Source of the DNA: Incurvaria masculella
Lineage: Eukaryota > Arthropoda > Insecta > Lepidoptera > Incurvariidae
DNA length: 64,000 bases
Direction: 5' to 3'
Assembly (NCBI GenBank): GCA_946894095.1
Contig: OX335654.1
Coordinates: 18,547,687-18,611,686, forward strand
Below, in pieces: positions 42,053 through 53,357 of this stretch. The notes under the pieces are model-generated. The model was not told where the DNA came from and did not search any database. It saw only the letters and a program-made list of their open reading frames with translations. Each line of letters begins with the position of its first letter. Position 1 is the first letter of the stretch. A program made the translations under genes and the position numbers.

Positions 42053-42582
42053 ACTTTGAACCGCAAGACACTTTGGACGGTCTCCGACTGTACAGTCGAA
42101 CAAAGAGTTTAGGATTCACATCCGGTTGAATGAAAAGATGAACAGTCGAAATACTTTGACTTTTGGACAATTATAGTATTGAGTATAGATTCAAACATAG
42201 TTGAGGATGTCTACTAGCTGCTGAATAAACAAAACCCTAACAAAAATGAATCGGAGGTTGTATTTAAATACCATTCATTTTTAAGTTTAACCGGAAGTGT
42301 ATCCTTTAACCTTTGGTTGACTGTACCCGGCCATTATCATGCAGAGGCGCAGTTTTCTTTTGGAGCTTGCCCAAATCTGCTTCGTGAGTCATCTTCGGCT
42401 AGTCGCCGCGTAATCTCGTTCGATTCGTCCGTGAAGCGTAGCGATGTCTAGGCGTGCTCGTATGTGCGAAGTGATTGTTCATGCGTCCGAGGCACTGATC
42501 AAAGAGTCCGAAGCTACTTTCAAAATTGATAGCGGCTTTTTGGGGTTCCGTAACCAAAGGGTGCCAACGGAACCCTATTTTT
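42053..42582. other. Unassigned, with a (CGGA)n repeat terminus at its end
   Basis: Nothing gene-like; a 79-codon + frame (42444-42683) runs into the repeat. 42537-42582 is just the GGGTTCCGTAACCAAAGGGTG terminus of the (CGGA)n family. Confidence 0.45.
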
Positions 42583-43165
42583 TTTTTGAATTGTCTTTTA
42601 GTTTTATTTATTTATTTTATTTATTTATTTATTTAGGAGGAAATACAGACACGAACAATGAAAGCAGTAACAATAACAAGTAATTAGAATTTGCTCGTAT
42701 CCAAAGCTATTCCTCACTGATACATAAGAATACATTAAAGAAAAAGTGGTGCATGCGGAGTTACAAACTAGGAACATACATGTAAATAGGAATAAGATAT
42801 ATAGTTGGTACATATGTTTGCTTACAATAGCTTAAGATTTCTGACATTATATTTAAATGTACGTGTGGAGTCGAAAAACAAATCTGAGTTTATCATCTTT
42901 TCATTGTACAGCTGGCACATTCGTCTAACAGGATCTCTAACACCAGCATTTGTGCGTACGTTACTAAGGTGGAATAATGCATTAAATCTAGTGCTTCTTA
43001 GCGGGACTCTAAAATCTATCAGTTCGAGAAGGCTATTTATTGTTTATTCACCATCTACTCGGATTTGTCATATTTTATCATTGGCCAGTTCGGCAATCCC
43101 AGCGAAGAAGAACTGGCAAGAAACTCCGCTGGTTTTGATTTTCAACGTCCACTTAGTCTAAGTTT
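42583..43165 (-). mobile_element. LINE 3' end, C-terminal remnant
   Basis: The minus-strand translation around 43020-42850 includes FRVPLRSTRFNALFHLSNVRT and VRRMCQLYNE, matching the HRTN..SPLNRMCRLYN C-terminus of CR1/jockey-type elements (compare HRTNLGKHSPLNRICR at 26100). It is followed by an AT-rich 3' end with TTTATTTATTT at 42598-42635. A fragment of its non-coding part recurs at 47490-47580. Confidence 0.65.
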
Positions 43166-43237
43166 ACAAAGGTATTCAGAGTCACAGATAAAAACGCTAA
43201 ATTAATATGAATTGACGAGAATCAACAATTCATGTCA

Positions 43238-43441
43238 TGAATTACTAAGCCTCCGCTTTCCGTCCGGCCGTCCGTTCGTCACAGGGCTGTATCTCATGAG
43301 CCGTAATAGTTTGCCTCTATAACAACAGTCAGGTAACATTAAAAATAATAAAAAATAAAAGGTGTTTTGTTTTTGTATTAAATCTTGCACGATGGTACGG
43401 AACCCTTCGTGTGCGAGTCCGACTCGCAATTGGTCGGTTTT
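43238..43441 (-). repeat. (CGGA)n repeat, 3' two-thirds
   Basis: Lacks the GGGTTCCGTACCC end; runs from CTAAGCCTCCGCTTTCC to GCAATTGGTCGGTTTTT. Directly followed by another copy in the same orientation. Confidence 0.88.
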
Positions 43442-43689
43442 TAGGGATCCGTACCCAACGGGTGAAAACGGAACCCTATTACTAAGCCTCCGCTGTCCGT
43501 CCGTCCGTCCGTCCGTCCGTCTGTTACAGTGTGGCTGTATCTCATGAACCGTAATAGGTAGGCAGCCGAAATTTTCACAGAGTGTGTATTAATTTTGCCG
43601 CTATAACAAAAACATTTTTTGTGTAAAATATTGTACGCTGGTACGGAACCCTTCGTGTGCGAGTCCGACTCGCACTTGGCCGGTTTTTT
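43442..43689 (-). repeat. (CGGA)n repeat, tandem neighbour
   Basis: TAGGGATCCGTACCCAACGGG to CTCGCACTTGGCCGGTTTTTT; tract of about six units (43494-43521). Confidence 0.9.
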
Positions 43690-44820
43690 GTGCTCGGATT
43701 GTAATCGCGCGGACCGTCAGGCCTTCTGTCGGTACCGTTGCGAGGGGAGTTTTTCGAAAGTTGCTTGAATGGGCCAATTAAAATTATGTATGTATTTGCA
43801 ATGTGATACCGTGTCGATCAGCTGTTGTTGGTTACCATTTAGGGACGGAGGGGACCAACTTTGAAATTCCTCACTTGCATGTAGAAATTTCGTTGTTTGG
43901 CGATTGATGGATTGCTGTGTTTTTGAGCTGTCATTTCTGCACAGTCAGATAGCATCGACTGAATTCATTTCCGGACCTTTGTCTTTCATTTTAACCAAAC
44001 CCCTTAAAAATGGCAATCCCCCAAACATTTGAAACCATAAAACCAAATTGTCTGTAAGCGTTATTTCCGTTTCAGCTTGGGCAAAAAACTTTCGTATGTC
44101 CTTCTGTTCGGCTGTTGACAGGTCGCATTTCTCAACAGATTCTCGTGATTTTTTCTGATCTATATGATTTTTTTTTGTCGATACAACTTTCGGAACCGCC
44201 ATTTTGAAAAATGTCACAAAATATTTGTTAGCCAAGCAGTACAGTGAGAAAAATAATAGGATTTTGTTTTAACGCTGCGTATGCTGCTAGGTGACACTCG
44301 GTTGTTGGTTAATTTCTCAGAAAGTAATTAACTTATGGAGCTCAAATTTAATATTGTATAACTTCAGGTGTATCCGCAAGAAATTAATGATTTTCGTTTC
44401 TATAGAAAAAATCGCTAAAATAGACAATTTTTTCACATTTTTCGTTATTTCTTCCGAGTGTAATGCTATAAAAATACATTTTTCATTTCATTTCTTATCC
44501 ATAGGTAGGATACCTACACTTGGACACGTTAACAATCTATCGGTTCGAGAAGAGCCGACATACAAGTTTCATTAATTAATGAATTAAGAATAGCTTTAGT
44601 TGACCCATTTTCAATACTACCGCTCACTAATTTTGAGTAGTTTATATTACACATATAAAGTTTTACAATATTGAGGTCTATAGTCATACAAAATTATCCT
44701 AATGACTCTGCATGTAAAGTGCACTTTACAATGTGAACAACATTTTTCATTCAAGACATAAAACAGAAAAAAGTCCGCGAGAGCACGCGTCTATGTCCTT
44801 AGATTAACTCACAGTACTCA
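43690..44820. other. Unassigned DNA
   Basis: A minus-strand frame of 96 codons (44235-43945) contains KKSRESVEKCDLSTAEQKDI and could be a fragment of a real or transposon protein, but I recognise no family and the + strand shows no splice signals. Otherwise AT-rich. Confidence 0.35.
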
Positions 44821-45119
44821 TTTTTAGGGTTCCGTACCCAAAGGGTGAAAACGGAACCCTATTACTAAGCCTCCGCTATCCGTCGGTCCATCCGTCCGTC
44901 CGTCCGTCAGTCACAGGGCTGTATCTCATGAACCGTAATAGGAGGGCAGCTGAAATTCTCACAGAGAGTGTATTTATTTTGCCGCTATAACAACGAATAC
45001 AAACATATTAAAAATTAAAGGCGGGTCCCATACAAAAAACTTGAATTGTTTTGTGATAAATTACGATGTTACGGAACCCTTCGTGTGCGCGTCCGACTCG
45101 CACTTGGGCGGTTTTTTTT
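44821..45119 (-). repeat. (CGGA)n repeat, full-length
   Basis: TTTTTAGGGTTCCGTACCC to GACTCGCACTTGGGCGG; tract short and interrupted (CCGTCGGTCCATCCGTCCGT). Confidence 0.92.
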
Positions 45120-45496
45120 CTTTAAAATGTTAACAAAATTAGCGAATAATTAGCGAAGCTGTTTTCACCGATAGGGTCGTAGAATAAATATATTTATCAT
45201 CTAAAGTATTTAATTATCATTATATTTGCTCTTCAAACTATGTAATTTAAATTAATATATTGGGAGTTGCGGCAAAATCGGAATTCCCGCTCAACAAAAT
45301 AACTACATGGTAGCTGTTAGAGGGTAACTTCACAGGACGCTAGCAGGGCAAGGAAAATTTGATGTTGCTCATTTCAAATTCGTAAGCGAACTAAACACAG
45401 TCAGTGCGTTTACACTGACACGCGGGTACGCTTACGTCATACGCATTTCGATCGCCACTCCGGTCCTTCCTTACTCTCAGATGTCCAGTAACACAT
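45120..45496. other. Unassigned, with a repeat scrap
   Basis: 45398-45480 carries a partial GAATTCGGG-family copy (CAGTCAGTGCGTTTACACTGAC and CGCCACTCCGGTCCTTCCTTA). The rest is unassigned. Confidence 0.45.
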
Positions 45497-45566
45497 AACA
45501 AGTGCGAGTGGGACTCGCACACGAAGGGTTCCGTACCATCACCACAAAAAATACTTTTTTTGTATG
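45497..45566 (+). repeat. (CGGA)n repeat, head fragment
   Basis: AACAAGTGCGAGTGGGACTCGC and ACGAAGGGTTCCGTACC only. Confidence 0.85.
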
Positions 45567-45732
45567 TAAACTAATATAAATTTCTTCATCCAATCTGTTG
45601 GAGTCTCCGGCATTGTCGTGCCGGAAGTCCGACTTATTCCCGCCCAGGTTCCTCCCAGGAAAAGGAATAAGCGTCAAATATGATGTTATTTTTGAAGTTC
45701 TACATGATTCTTCATCATTTACTTCAATTTGG

Positions 45733-45905
45733 TTAATTTCTTGAATAAATGAATAAATTCTTTATTGTGCATAACAAAAATACAATTTCAGAGAAAACAT
45801 ACAGCAAAACAACAATACTGCACAAAGGCGGACTTATCACTAAGAGTGATTTCTTCCAGTCAACCCTTGGGGTGATGAGGAAAGGCAATAGAAATATCTG
45901 TAGGT
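45733..45905 (-). mobile_element. LINE 3' end
   Basis: On the minus strand: CATCACCCCAAGGGTTGACTGG, AAATCACTCTTAGTGATAAG, TCCGCCTTTGTGC and GCACAATAAAGAATTTATTC. Same type of terminus as 40290-40443; coding part absent. Confidence 0.65.
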
Positions 45906-46195
45906 AGGTGACACACCAGAATTTGAAAAGAAAAAAAAATTAACTCCATAAACATACATATACCATAATATATACATATTTATACATATAATTGAATATA
46001 CTAATATATATGATACAATACACTAATACATATTATTATATCCACAAACCAGGGAAAAAAAACCTATAATAACTATTACCATTGATTCTAAAATCAGTAC
46101 TATTAGAAGGACAATAAAATTAAATATATATATACAGTGAGAACATATTATTAATCATAATTAATTATTTTCTTCTATATATATACATATATATA
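45906..46195. other. TA-rich low-complexity DNA
   Basis: ATATA-rich, no content recognised. Confidence 0.6.
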
Positions 46196-47472
46196 AAACT
46201 AGCAGCCCGTCCCGGCTTTGCACGGGCATAATATAATTGAAAAAATATTATTTTGACACAATGATACACAAATAAACCCCTTATTACGTAGAGTTCCAAA
46301 AAAAAGAGCATATACCTACATTGAAATATTCGAAATAAAATTACAATAAGAAATTTTATGAATATATTTTTTTTGTATTTTTTTTCTTTTTTTGTATTTT
46401 TTACTTTTATGTATTTTTCATACTATTAATTATTTTAAAACGGTCATAACCACAAAACAAAGCCATTAAATAAATAATTTATTGAGTTAAAGCCCTGGTT
46501 TATTAACATTATTTGATGTTGTTTTATTTTTCACTAAATAATTAGCTTAACTGTTATTATGATACTTTTGAGATTACTGCGGTCGTTAGACATGTTTGAA
46601 AAATGTTACGGCTTTTGAGAATGTCTTTGGAGAATGTATCTTCCTGCCGCGTGATAAGCCGTAACATGTTTCAAACATGTTTGACTGTTATTAGCTACCT
46701 ACAACTACTACTATAACCTACATATATTAATGGGTCTAGTTCTGAAAAGAACTTTTTAAATGCGTTTAGTTACCTACTAAACTAATTATCATCGAGCGAC
46801 AAAATATTATCAAGCGACAATTTCTTAAATTCCGCACACGGCTGCTGCGTAGGGAGCCGACTGACTCCCCTCCCGTACCTCTGAGTGACGCCTACAAACT
46901 CTAAAACGCATAGTTTGCCGAGCGGAGTTTTTTCTAATTTTTAAACTCATGATATCTTTCGAATGAAATGTCGGAATCGAATAATTCAAAAAGTAATATA
47001 AAAGTATTGAAACAGTCTTAAATAATAATATATTTATTTTGATAAGGATTAATATCTGGGTACAAATAAAGAGCCTTTTCTAGCGGCGGTATTTAAATAT
47101 TTATTTTAAAATAAATGCACACTTATTGTGTCATAACTATAATAGTTAGATGTATGCTGTCGCGACATTTTTTATAGATAATATTGTGTTCTATAAAATT
47201 GTAGTACATCATTTTGTTCTAGTGTGAATAGTTTTCGCAGCGCACGCGATGTAAGGAACATTCTTGGTATTTTTTTTGCACCTAGGGTTACGTTATCGGA
47301 GTTTTGGTAAGGATACCTAATTTTTTTAAGATAAAACATAGCCTATGTCCGTCGGATAGACTGTAGCTTTCCAATGGTGAAATATTTTTTTAAATCCGTT
47401 CAGTACTTTCAGAGCCTATTCGGTTCATATAAACAAACAATCAAACCTTTCCTCTTTATATAATAGTATAGA
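46196..47472. repeat. CTAGCAGCCCGTCCCGG insect repeat
   Basis: The left end AACTAGCAGCCCGTCCCGGC-TTTGCACGGGC and the right end CAAACCTTTCCTCTTTATATAATAGTATAGA are the paired termini of a repeat common in arthropod genomes. About 1.28 kb lies between, including words typical of it (GATAAAACATAGCCTATG-TCC and CCGTTCAGTACTTTCAGAG). No open frame is left. Class (non-LTR or other) not resolved. Confidence 0.65.
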
Positions 47473-47584
47473 GTATGGATATAGTTAGGTTATTTGCTTA
47501 TTGTTTATTGTTTATTCATCATCCATAGACAGTAATCGGATTTGTCATATTTTAAAATTGGCCAGTTCAGCAAAGCAAAACACA
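47473..47584 (-). mobile_element. LINE 3' scrap
   Basis: TTATTGTTTATTCATCATC and CGGATTTGTCATATTTTAAAATTGGCCAGTTC match the 3' portion of 42583-43165. Confidence 0.6.
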
Positions 47585-47731
47585 GAAAATAAATGCACAC
47601 TCTGTGAAAATTTCAGCTGCCTACCTATTACGGTTCATGAGCCCTGTGACAGACGGACGGACGGACGGACGGACAACGGAGGCTTAGTAATACGGTTCCG
47701 TTTTCACCCTTTGGGCACGGAACCCTAAAAA
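47585..47731 (+). repeat. (CGGA)n repeat, 3' half
   Basis: From AAATAAATGCACACTCTGTG to CGGAACCCTAAAAA; tract of about six units (47654-47680). Confidence 0.9.
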
Positions 47732-48052
47732 ACGACCGCTCTTCCGCCTTCGCCCTGGGAAACTATAACGAATGCGCGTCCTTGGTTTAGAGGGCGAATG
47801 GCGTAACGTGGCGCGCGGCTCGCGGCGCGTGTAGTTGAACCGGCCGAGATTAGCGCGCCGATTCGTCATAATCGCTCAGCCGCGAGTCGCGAGTCTAGAG
47901 TCTAGAGTCGCTAGTCGCGCCCAAAGGGAAACACTCCAAATCGGCTCTTGGCACAGTTCGCGGTCACGCCTACGTGCGCGGTGAAACCCTATGATATAGA
48001 CGAGGAGGTCGCGACAAACATGTTAACGACAACGTACAATGCGTAAATATAC
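47732..48052. other. GC-rich spacer
   Basis: 47740-47980 is GC-rich with GCGAGTC words repeated (GAGTCGCGAGTCTAGAGTCTAGAGTCGCTAGTCGC at about 47883, given here by motif only: short GAGTC periodicity). No gene recognised. Confidence 0.4.
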
Positions 48053-48551
48053 TTTTTCGTACTAAGCAGGTACGTCGCTTATTCCAAGGAATGTGACATG
48101 TATGTATGTATAATCGACCGTGAAGCAAGGACAGATTAATTACAGAAAGAGCCCAGTAAAAAGAACTACTTAACGATTATACTGCAAGGCTGGTCCCGAA
48201 CCAGCAAAACATACCATTCGCGGGTATTGCGTCTACCAATTTTGCCAGCAGCTGTATACCCATAATTTGGAATTCTCCTACTGTCCCTCCTCCCGTAATG
48301 AATGCCTCCTACTAACACAGTGTTTAAGATTATACCTACATACATTTATTTAACGCTTCATCTGCGTTGCGGACATTGACTGCAAAGATTGAACAATCAA
48401 ACATATTGCCGTCATCACCAAAATCGTATTTGGCATCAGACGCTAGAGCCAGTCCTAGGTTGACTTAAGTAAATATTATTTTTCGTACTAAGCAGGTACG
48501 TCGCTTATTCCAAGGAATTTGACATGTATGTATGTATAATCGACCGTGAAG
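48053..48551 (+). repeat. 426-bp unit repeat, one unit plus start of a second
   Basis: A 73-bp block beginning TTTTTCGTACTAAGCAGGTACG is present at 48053-48125 and again at 48479-48551, 426 bp apart, with very few differences. Between them lie CTGCAAGGCTGGTCCCGAACC, GGTATTGCGTCTACC, CCCTCCTCCCG, GACTGCAAAGATTGAAC and GAGCCAGTCCTAGGTTGAC, all shared with 31141-31611. The structure is a short tandem array, though a solo element with terminal direct repeats would look similar. Confidence 0.8.
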
Positions 48552-50442
48552 GCTCGTGACTAACTTCACTCTAATTCGCGAGGGAAAGTACGCGGCATCA
48601 CCGCGGCAAAGTACTGAAGTTTGTGAAGTGAAGTGAGGGTTTTAGCAGTTTGACATTCAAAATGGCAGTGATCCTATTCTATTCTTATTTGAATCGCATT
48701 GTAAATGGCTGAAACTTGATTTACAGGATAAAGACCAATCCTCTGAAGCTGAATCTGTCTGCCTGCGCTATGTGGTTGCGTTGCCTAGAAAAGGCGCCTG
48801 AAAAAGTAGTTATCGTTACAAGAAAAATATGTGATAAGGTAAATGGCTGCGAATAAGGCAGCATAAAAGTATCAGTACATACTTACTTAGTAAAGCCAAA
48901 ACTGAACAAATCTTTGGTTGAATTTCGTAGTTTTAGGCGATTTAGGTTACAGATATAACTTTCGGTATATTTAAGTATTTAATAAAAAAACCGAGTAGAT
49001 ATTGGTGCATAATTAATTGGTATCAATCCTTCTAGACAATCGGTATATTAATCAGCAGCTAGATACTAACATCTCTATTATATAGCCAACCACTTGGCGC
49101 AGGCAGACCGACATATTTCGCATCTGAGGGTTGGTCTCTAAAACGTGAACCCAGATTCAGCCATTTATCTTATCATGACCAAAAATGTCGTGAGCTCCCG
49201 TAATATAAGGACACTGACATAACGTAATCCGCCGAGCCAACTTTGCCCTGCTCGCCACCTCGAGCGGGGACCGAATCGGCGTAAAGTGCGATGAAATAAG
49301 TGAGGGAATTCGAACAATTTTGTTACAATCAGAAGTGTATGTCAAATATTCCTGGGTCTCCTCCGCGCGCAAACGGCTGCGCAGAACCAAAACGATATCT
49401 TATTTGGTTTCTGCGCAGACGCTGACTTTTTGAGAGGGGCGGCTAAAATCCGCCCCGCTGATAATTCGCTAGCGGTTACCTCAATGTTGCTGGGCGTATC
49501 GCTCTCGCGAACTCACAGTCGGCTACCATATCACCTGGAGCAACTGATTGCAACATACAAGTACAGTCGGCGACAAGATAAACTCCACACTTTGCACTTC
49601 GACCCACCGCAAACGCAGCAGAGGTCAGTGTGCGAAATGGATACTCCACGTCGCACAGGCGTGTACTCGAAGGAGAGGAGATGGTAGCAGTTTATTAATC
49701 TGGATATATAATACATATGGAATAACAATGGATGCATACATATTATATATACATATGGGATAACATGGAGTTCGAGTTTGAACTGCCGATAATTCCGAAC
49801 GACCCATCGTCCATGGGTGTCCAAGGTGACCGGTTGAACCATCCAAAAATGAAGGACACCTCAGATCTAAAAGGCTATGTATCTACAAACTCAACAAAAA
49901 ACAACAACCGTTGTTATTAATGGAATTTCTGGGTAACAAAAAATATGCAATCAATATCAAGGACAGCTTCACTGATTTATTAGGGCTGATTTTTGATATT
50001 CCGATAATCAGCTAGATAACTACTCGACGGAATTATATTACAACTCTGCTTATGCACGGCTTAACGTCCATTTTTTATTATTTATAATTAAAATAAGAGT
50101 CGGATAATTGTTATGGAAGACGTAATACTCCGTTAATGACTATCCATCTTTTGACAAACATAAATTGTTACTATCAGTCCGATAAGTACTAAAAATCGGC
50201 CCCATGAAGGCGTCCGCCCCCCGCTGCGTACCGTCGCCTCCTCCGCCGCCGTCTCGAGTCCCTCGGGATCGGGTGGCGCCTCCGGAGCTGCAATGGGATG
50301 CGGGAATACACAGGATCGGGAACCAGGAATCGATTCCGAAACATAATTCTCGGATGGTAAAATAAATGAATGCTTCGGCATTCGCCCAAGTCACACAGTT
50401 ATTTTTAAATACATATGTAGGTAAAACAGATACAATAAAGCA
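48552..50442. other. Long unassigned stretch with scattered small frames
   Basis: No gene is certain. 49255-49310 shares GGCGTAAA-TGnGA-GAAATAAGTGAGGGAATTCGA with the foldback at 55418. + strand frames of 85 codons (49430-49687) and one from ATG 49765 (MEFEFELPIIPNDPSSM...) to 49920 have natural-looking composition but no known domain. At 50195-50395 a GC-rich patch is open in several frames, including a short one starting MGCGNTQDREPG (50291-50344) whose N-terminus would suit N-myristoylation. Confidence 0.3.
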
Positions 50443-50671
50443 TTTTTAGGGTTCCGTACCCAAAGGGTGAAAACTGAACCCTATTACTTAGCCTCCGCTT
50501 TCCGTCCGTCCGTCTGTCATGAACCGTAATAGGTAGGCAGCTGAAATTTTCACAGAGTGTGTATTTATTTTGCCGCTATAACAACAAATTAAAATTAAAA
50601 AATATAAAAAAATTAAGGGGGGGCCCATACAAAAAAAATGTTTTTAGTGTTAAATCTCGAACGATGGTACC
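50443..50671 (-). repeat. (CGGA)n repeat, 5' two-thirds
   Basis: TTTTTAGGGTTCCGTACCC through GCCGCTATAACAAC to CTCGAACGATGGTACC, where the next copy begins. The hairpin head is lost. Confidence 0.9.
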
Positions 50672-51027
50672 TTATGGATCGTACCCAAAGGGTGAAAACG
50701 GAACCCTATTTCTAAGCCTCCGCTGTCCGTCCGTCCGTCCGTCCGTCCGTCCGTCCGTCCGTCCGTCCGTCCGTCCGTCCGTCCGTCCGTCCGTCCGTCC
50801 GTCCGTCTGTCACAGGGCTGTATCTCATGAACCGTAATAGGTAGGCAGCTGAAATTTTCACAGACTGTGTAATTATTTTGCCGCTATAACAACAAATAGG
50901 TAACATTAAAAAAATATAAAGATTAAAGGGGGGTCCCATACAAAAAAACTTGATTTTTTATGTTAAATCTTGTACGATGGTACGGAACCCTTCGTGTGCG
51001 AGTCCGACTCGCACTTGGCCGGTTTTA
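50672..51027 (-). repeat. (CGGA)n repeat with the longest tract
   Basis: Full-length copy whose CCGT tract (50726-50806, 81 bp) is an uninterrupted run of about 20 units, the longest in the window. It ends GTCCGACTCGCACTTGGCCGG. Confidence 0.93.
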
Positions 51028-51042
51028 TGTAACTGAACATGT

Positions 51043-52537
51043 TTTTTTTTTTTTTTTTTTTATGTAAAGCGCGGCATATGGCGTACGCCAGGACCTCTTA
51101 AGGTGCCCGACGACGCCCATGAGCTTTCGAACTTTCGGGGCTGCGAAAACCATGCCGGCCGGCCAGGTGCTTCTTCACACCATGTTTGAAGGAACCCAGG
51201 TGGTACTTAAGGGGAAATACCTCGGCAGGGAGTGCGTTCCATAGTTTACCGACCCTATAGATAAAGGACCTAGAGGATCGGTTGGTTCTAATTTTTGGAA
51301 TGTCGACAGTGTACGGGTGCATTTCCTGCCTGTTCCGTGTTGTGCGATGGTAGAAAGGGGACGGAGGGACAGCGTTATGCAGCTCCGATGAACATTCTCC
51401 ATGGTAAAGACGGTAGAACACAGAGAGAGACCCAACATCCCTTCGGAGTTGGAGGGTCTCTAGATTCAAAGACACCTCGGGATCGTCGACGAGACGCACG
51501 GCCCGACGCTGTATCGAGTCCAGGGAGCCAAGCAGGTGCTGAGCTGAGCCGTCCCACAAATGCGAGCAGTACTCCACGCAAGACCTTATCTGCGCCTTAT
51601 AAAGGAGCAGTTTTTGGTCAGGCGTGAAATACTGTCGTACCCTGTTAAGAACTCCCAGCTTTTTAGAGGCGAGCTTGGCTTTATCCTCGATATGGCGTCC
51701 GAAATTAAGGTTATGCGTCAGGTCGACCCCAAGTATCCCTATATGCTCGTCAATACGTAGAGTTGCTCCCTGGAAAGTCGGAGCCACACTGAACGGAGTA
51801 CGCTTCGCACTGAACACGCACGCCTGTGTCTTGCTCGCGTTAAACTCGACGAAATCCAGGCCGATAGCCATACCTTCGCCATGATTTTCGAGCGCATCAC
51901 CCATCTCATGTGAGACATGAACTAGGAGATCCCCAGCAGATCGATTCCGACGGAAGCCGTATTGACGATCGCTGAGGAGTTCATTGCTCTCTAGATACTT
52001 CATCAGCTGTGAGTTAATGATGCGCTCCATCACTTTGCAGAGAAGAGAGGTAATGGCTATGGGACGGTAGTTGGCCGGGTCTGATCGATCGCCTTTTTTA
52101 GGCACGGGCTGAACGTTGGCCGATTTCCAAGCTGCGGGCACACATCCAGTGGAGTACGATAGGCGGTAAAGGCGGGTAAGGACAGGAGCTAATTCCGGAG
52201 CACATTTCTTCAACACCAGCGCAGGAATGCCATCAGGGCCACTCGCCTTCCTGGAATCTAGGGCTAAGAGCTCACGCCGTACAACTCCCTGGCGGAATTG
52301 TATGCTCGGCATAGAGACTCCGCACCCAGGAATGGTAGGCGGAATGGAGCCACCATCATCCAGGCGAGAATTCGCTGAAAAGATGTCCACCAGAAGGTTG
52401 GCCTTCTCTTTGGCGGAAAAAACGAGTGATCCGTCAGGCTGCTGCAATGGTGGAAGTGAGGAGCGGCAGAAATTCGCTTCGACAGATTTGGCAAGGGACC
52501 AGAATTGACGGCTCCCAGTCGGGTGGCTGATCCCACA
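51043..52537 (-). mobile_element. LINE with internally deleted reverse transcriptase ORF
   Basis: The minus-strand ORF 52447-51098 (449 codons) is intact; similarity extends upstream to about 52537 (HPTGSRQFWSLAKSVE in frame). It contains SRKASGPDGIPALVLK, VPAAWKSANVQPVPKKGD, ANYRPIAI and YGFRRNRSA of the RT fingers/palm, reaches AIGLDF, then jumps at residues 199-200 (about 51851) directly to VEFNASKTQ of the thumb. The AFD part of motif A, motif B (GVPQG) and the catalytic YADD are all missing, yet the frame continues to LAGRHGFRSPESS at the end. The 3' end is GCGTACGCC-ATATGCCGCGC-TTTACAT plus an A-run of about 19 (51043-51061). Four other fragments lie at 16220, 23928, 29840 and 55558. 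The enzyme made from it could not polymerise. Confidence 0.9.
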
Positions 52538-52562
52538 CTACACCCACCGATATGAAATTAGG

Positions 52563-52880
52563 CCCTTTATTCCCTTTATGAGCACGGCTACATTGAACTC
52601 CTGGAAGGTGGAAAATACGGACACATTTTAATTACCGCTTCGGCTATCTTTTCATCCTATGTGATGGTACCAAACCGGGCGGGATTAACCCTACTAGTAG
52701 AAGAAGGGGACCTACAGTTTTACATTGATTCCAAACTATGGAACAGCTCGCATTCGTGTCGAAATCCACTTATCCAACTCGGAAAAAGAAAGAAAGTGGT
52801 GCATGATCATGGCGAGGATCGAACTCAAGACCTCTGGAAGGGAAAGCAAGTCCCCGCGCCACTGAGGAACGACCCGCCCA
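52563..52880 (-). mobile_element. SINE lacking its tail, tRNA-type head
   Basis: Contains CCCTTTATGAGCACGGCTACATTGAAC, TACCGCTTCGGC, GTACCAAACCGGGCGGG, TGGTGCATGATCATGGCGAGG, GATCGAACTC (B box) and CCCCGCGCCACTGAGG. The terminal GTATTAGCC part is absent. Confidence 0.82.
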
Positions 52881-53170
52881 AGTATAAAATCATTGCGAAA
52901 AAGCGGCGCGGTGAGCGGGCGCCATTTTGAAGCATGGCGTCGCAACGGACGCAGTGCCGAGTCGACTTCTGACCGCTTACGCTGCAGTGCCTAGGTATGC
53001 GCGATAGCGTTTGCGAAATAGACGACCAGTATTTAGTTTCCATAACAATTCCAAGAACGCCCCGCAAGGAAATACTTGCGGAATGGAGCTTGTATTCTAA
53101 AATATTTTCTCCGTGTTAAGCAATCCGATGCGACAAACACCGAATACGTAATTTTAACCTTTACCACCTG
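52881..53170. other. Unassigned DNA
   Basis: A short GC-richer patch at 52900-52990; no motif. Confidence 0.4.
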
Positions 53171-53357
53171 AGGCCCATTACGAGTTACAAATCACTTATC
53201 GAAAATTCGCTGGGCTCTTCGATACCACAGGTTTACACCATTGAATATAGCAGACATTTGAGGGATACACTAAATCGCACGTCCAATGGTGCAAATCTGT
53301 GGAAACGAAGTGATCAGCGAAATTTCGATAAGTGATTTGTAACTCGTAATGAGGCCT
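53171..53357. mobile_element. 187-bp MITE with about 43-bp inverted repeats
   Basis: AGGCCCATTACGAGTTACAAATC on the left pairs with GATTTGTAACTCGTAATGAGGCCT on the right, the match continuing through ACTTATCGAAAATTCGCTG. The interior (GACATTTGAGGGATACAC; CCAATGGTGCAAATCTGTG) recurs alone at 56378-56480. Confidence 0.85.

Noticed and set aside
48053..48551. A solo LTR or small LTR retrotransposon defined by the 73-bp direct repeats
   Set aside because: No TG...CA ends, primer-binding site or polypurine tract is seen, and the relative at 31141-33344 suggests tandem units instead.
50726..50806. Regular CCGT spacing as a CRISPR-like array
   Set aside because: It is a simple tetranucleotide run without spacers, inside a dispersed repeat, in eukaryotic DNA.
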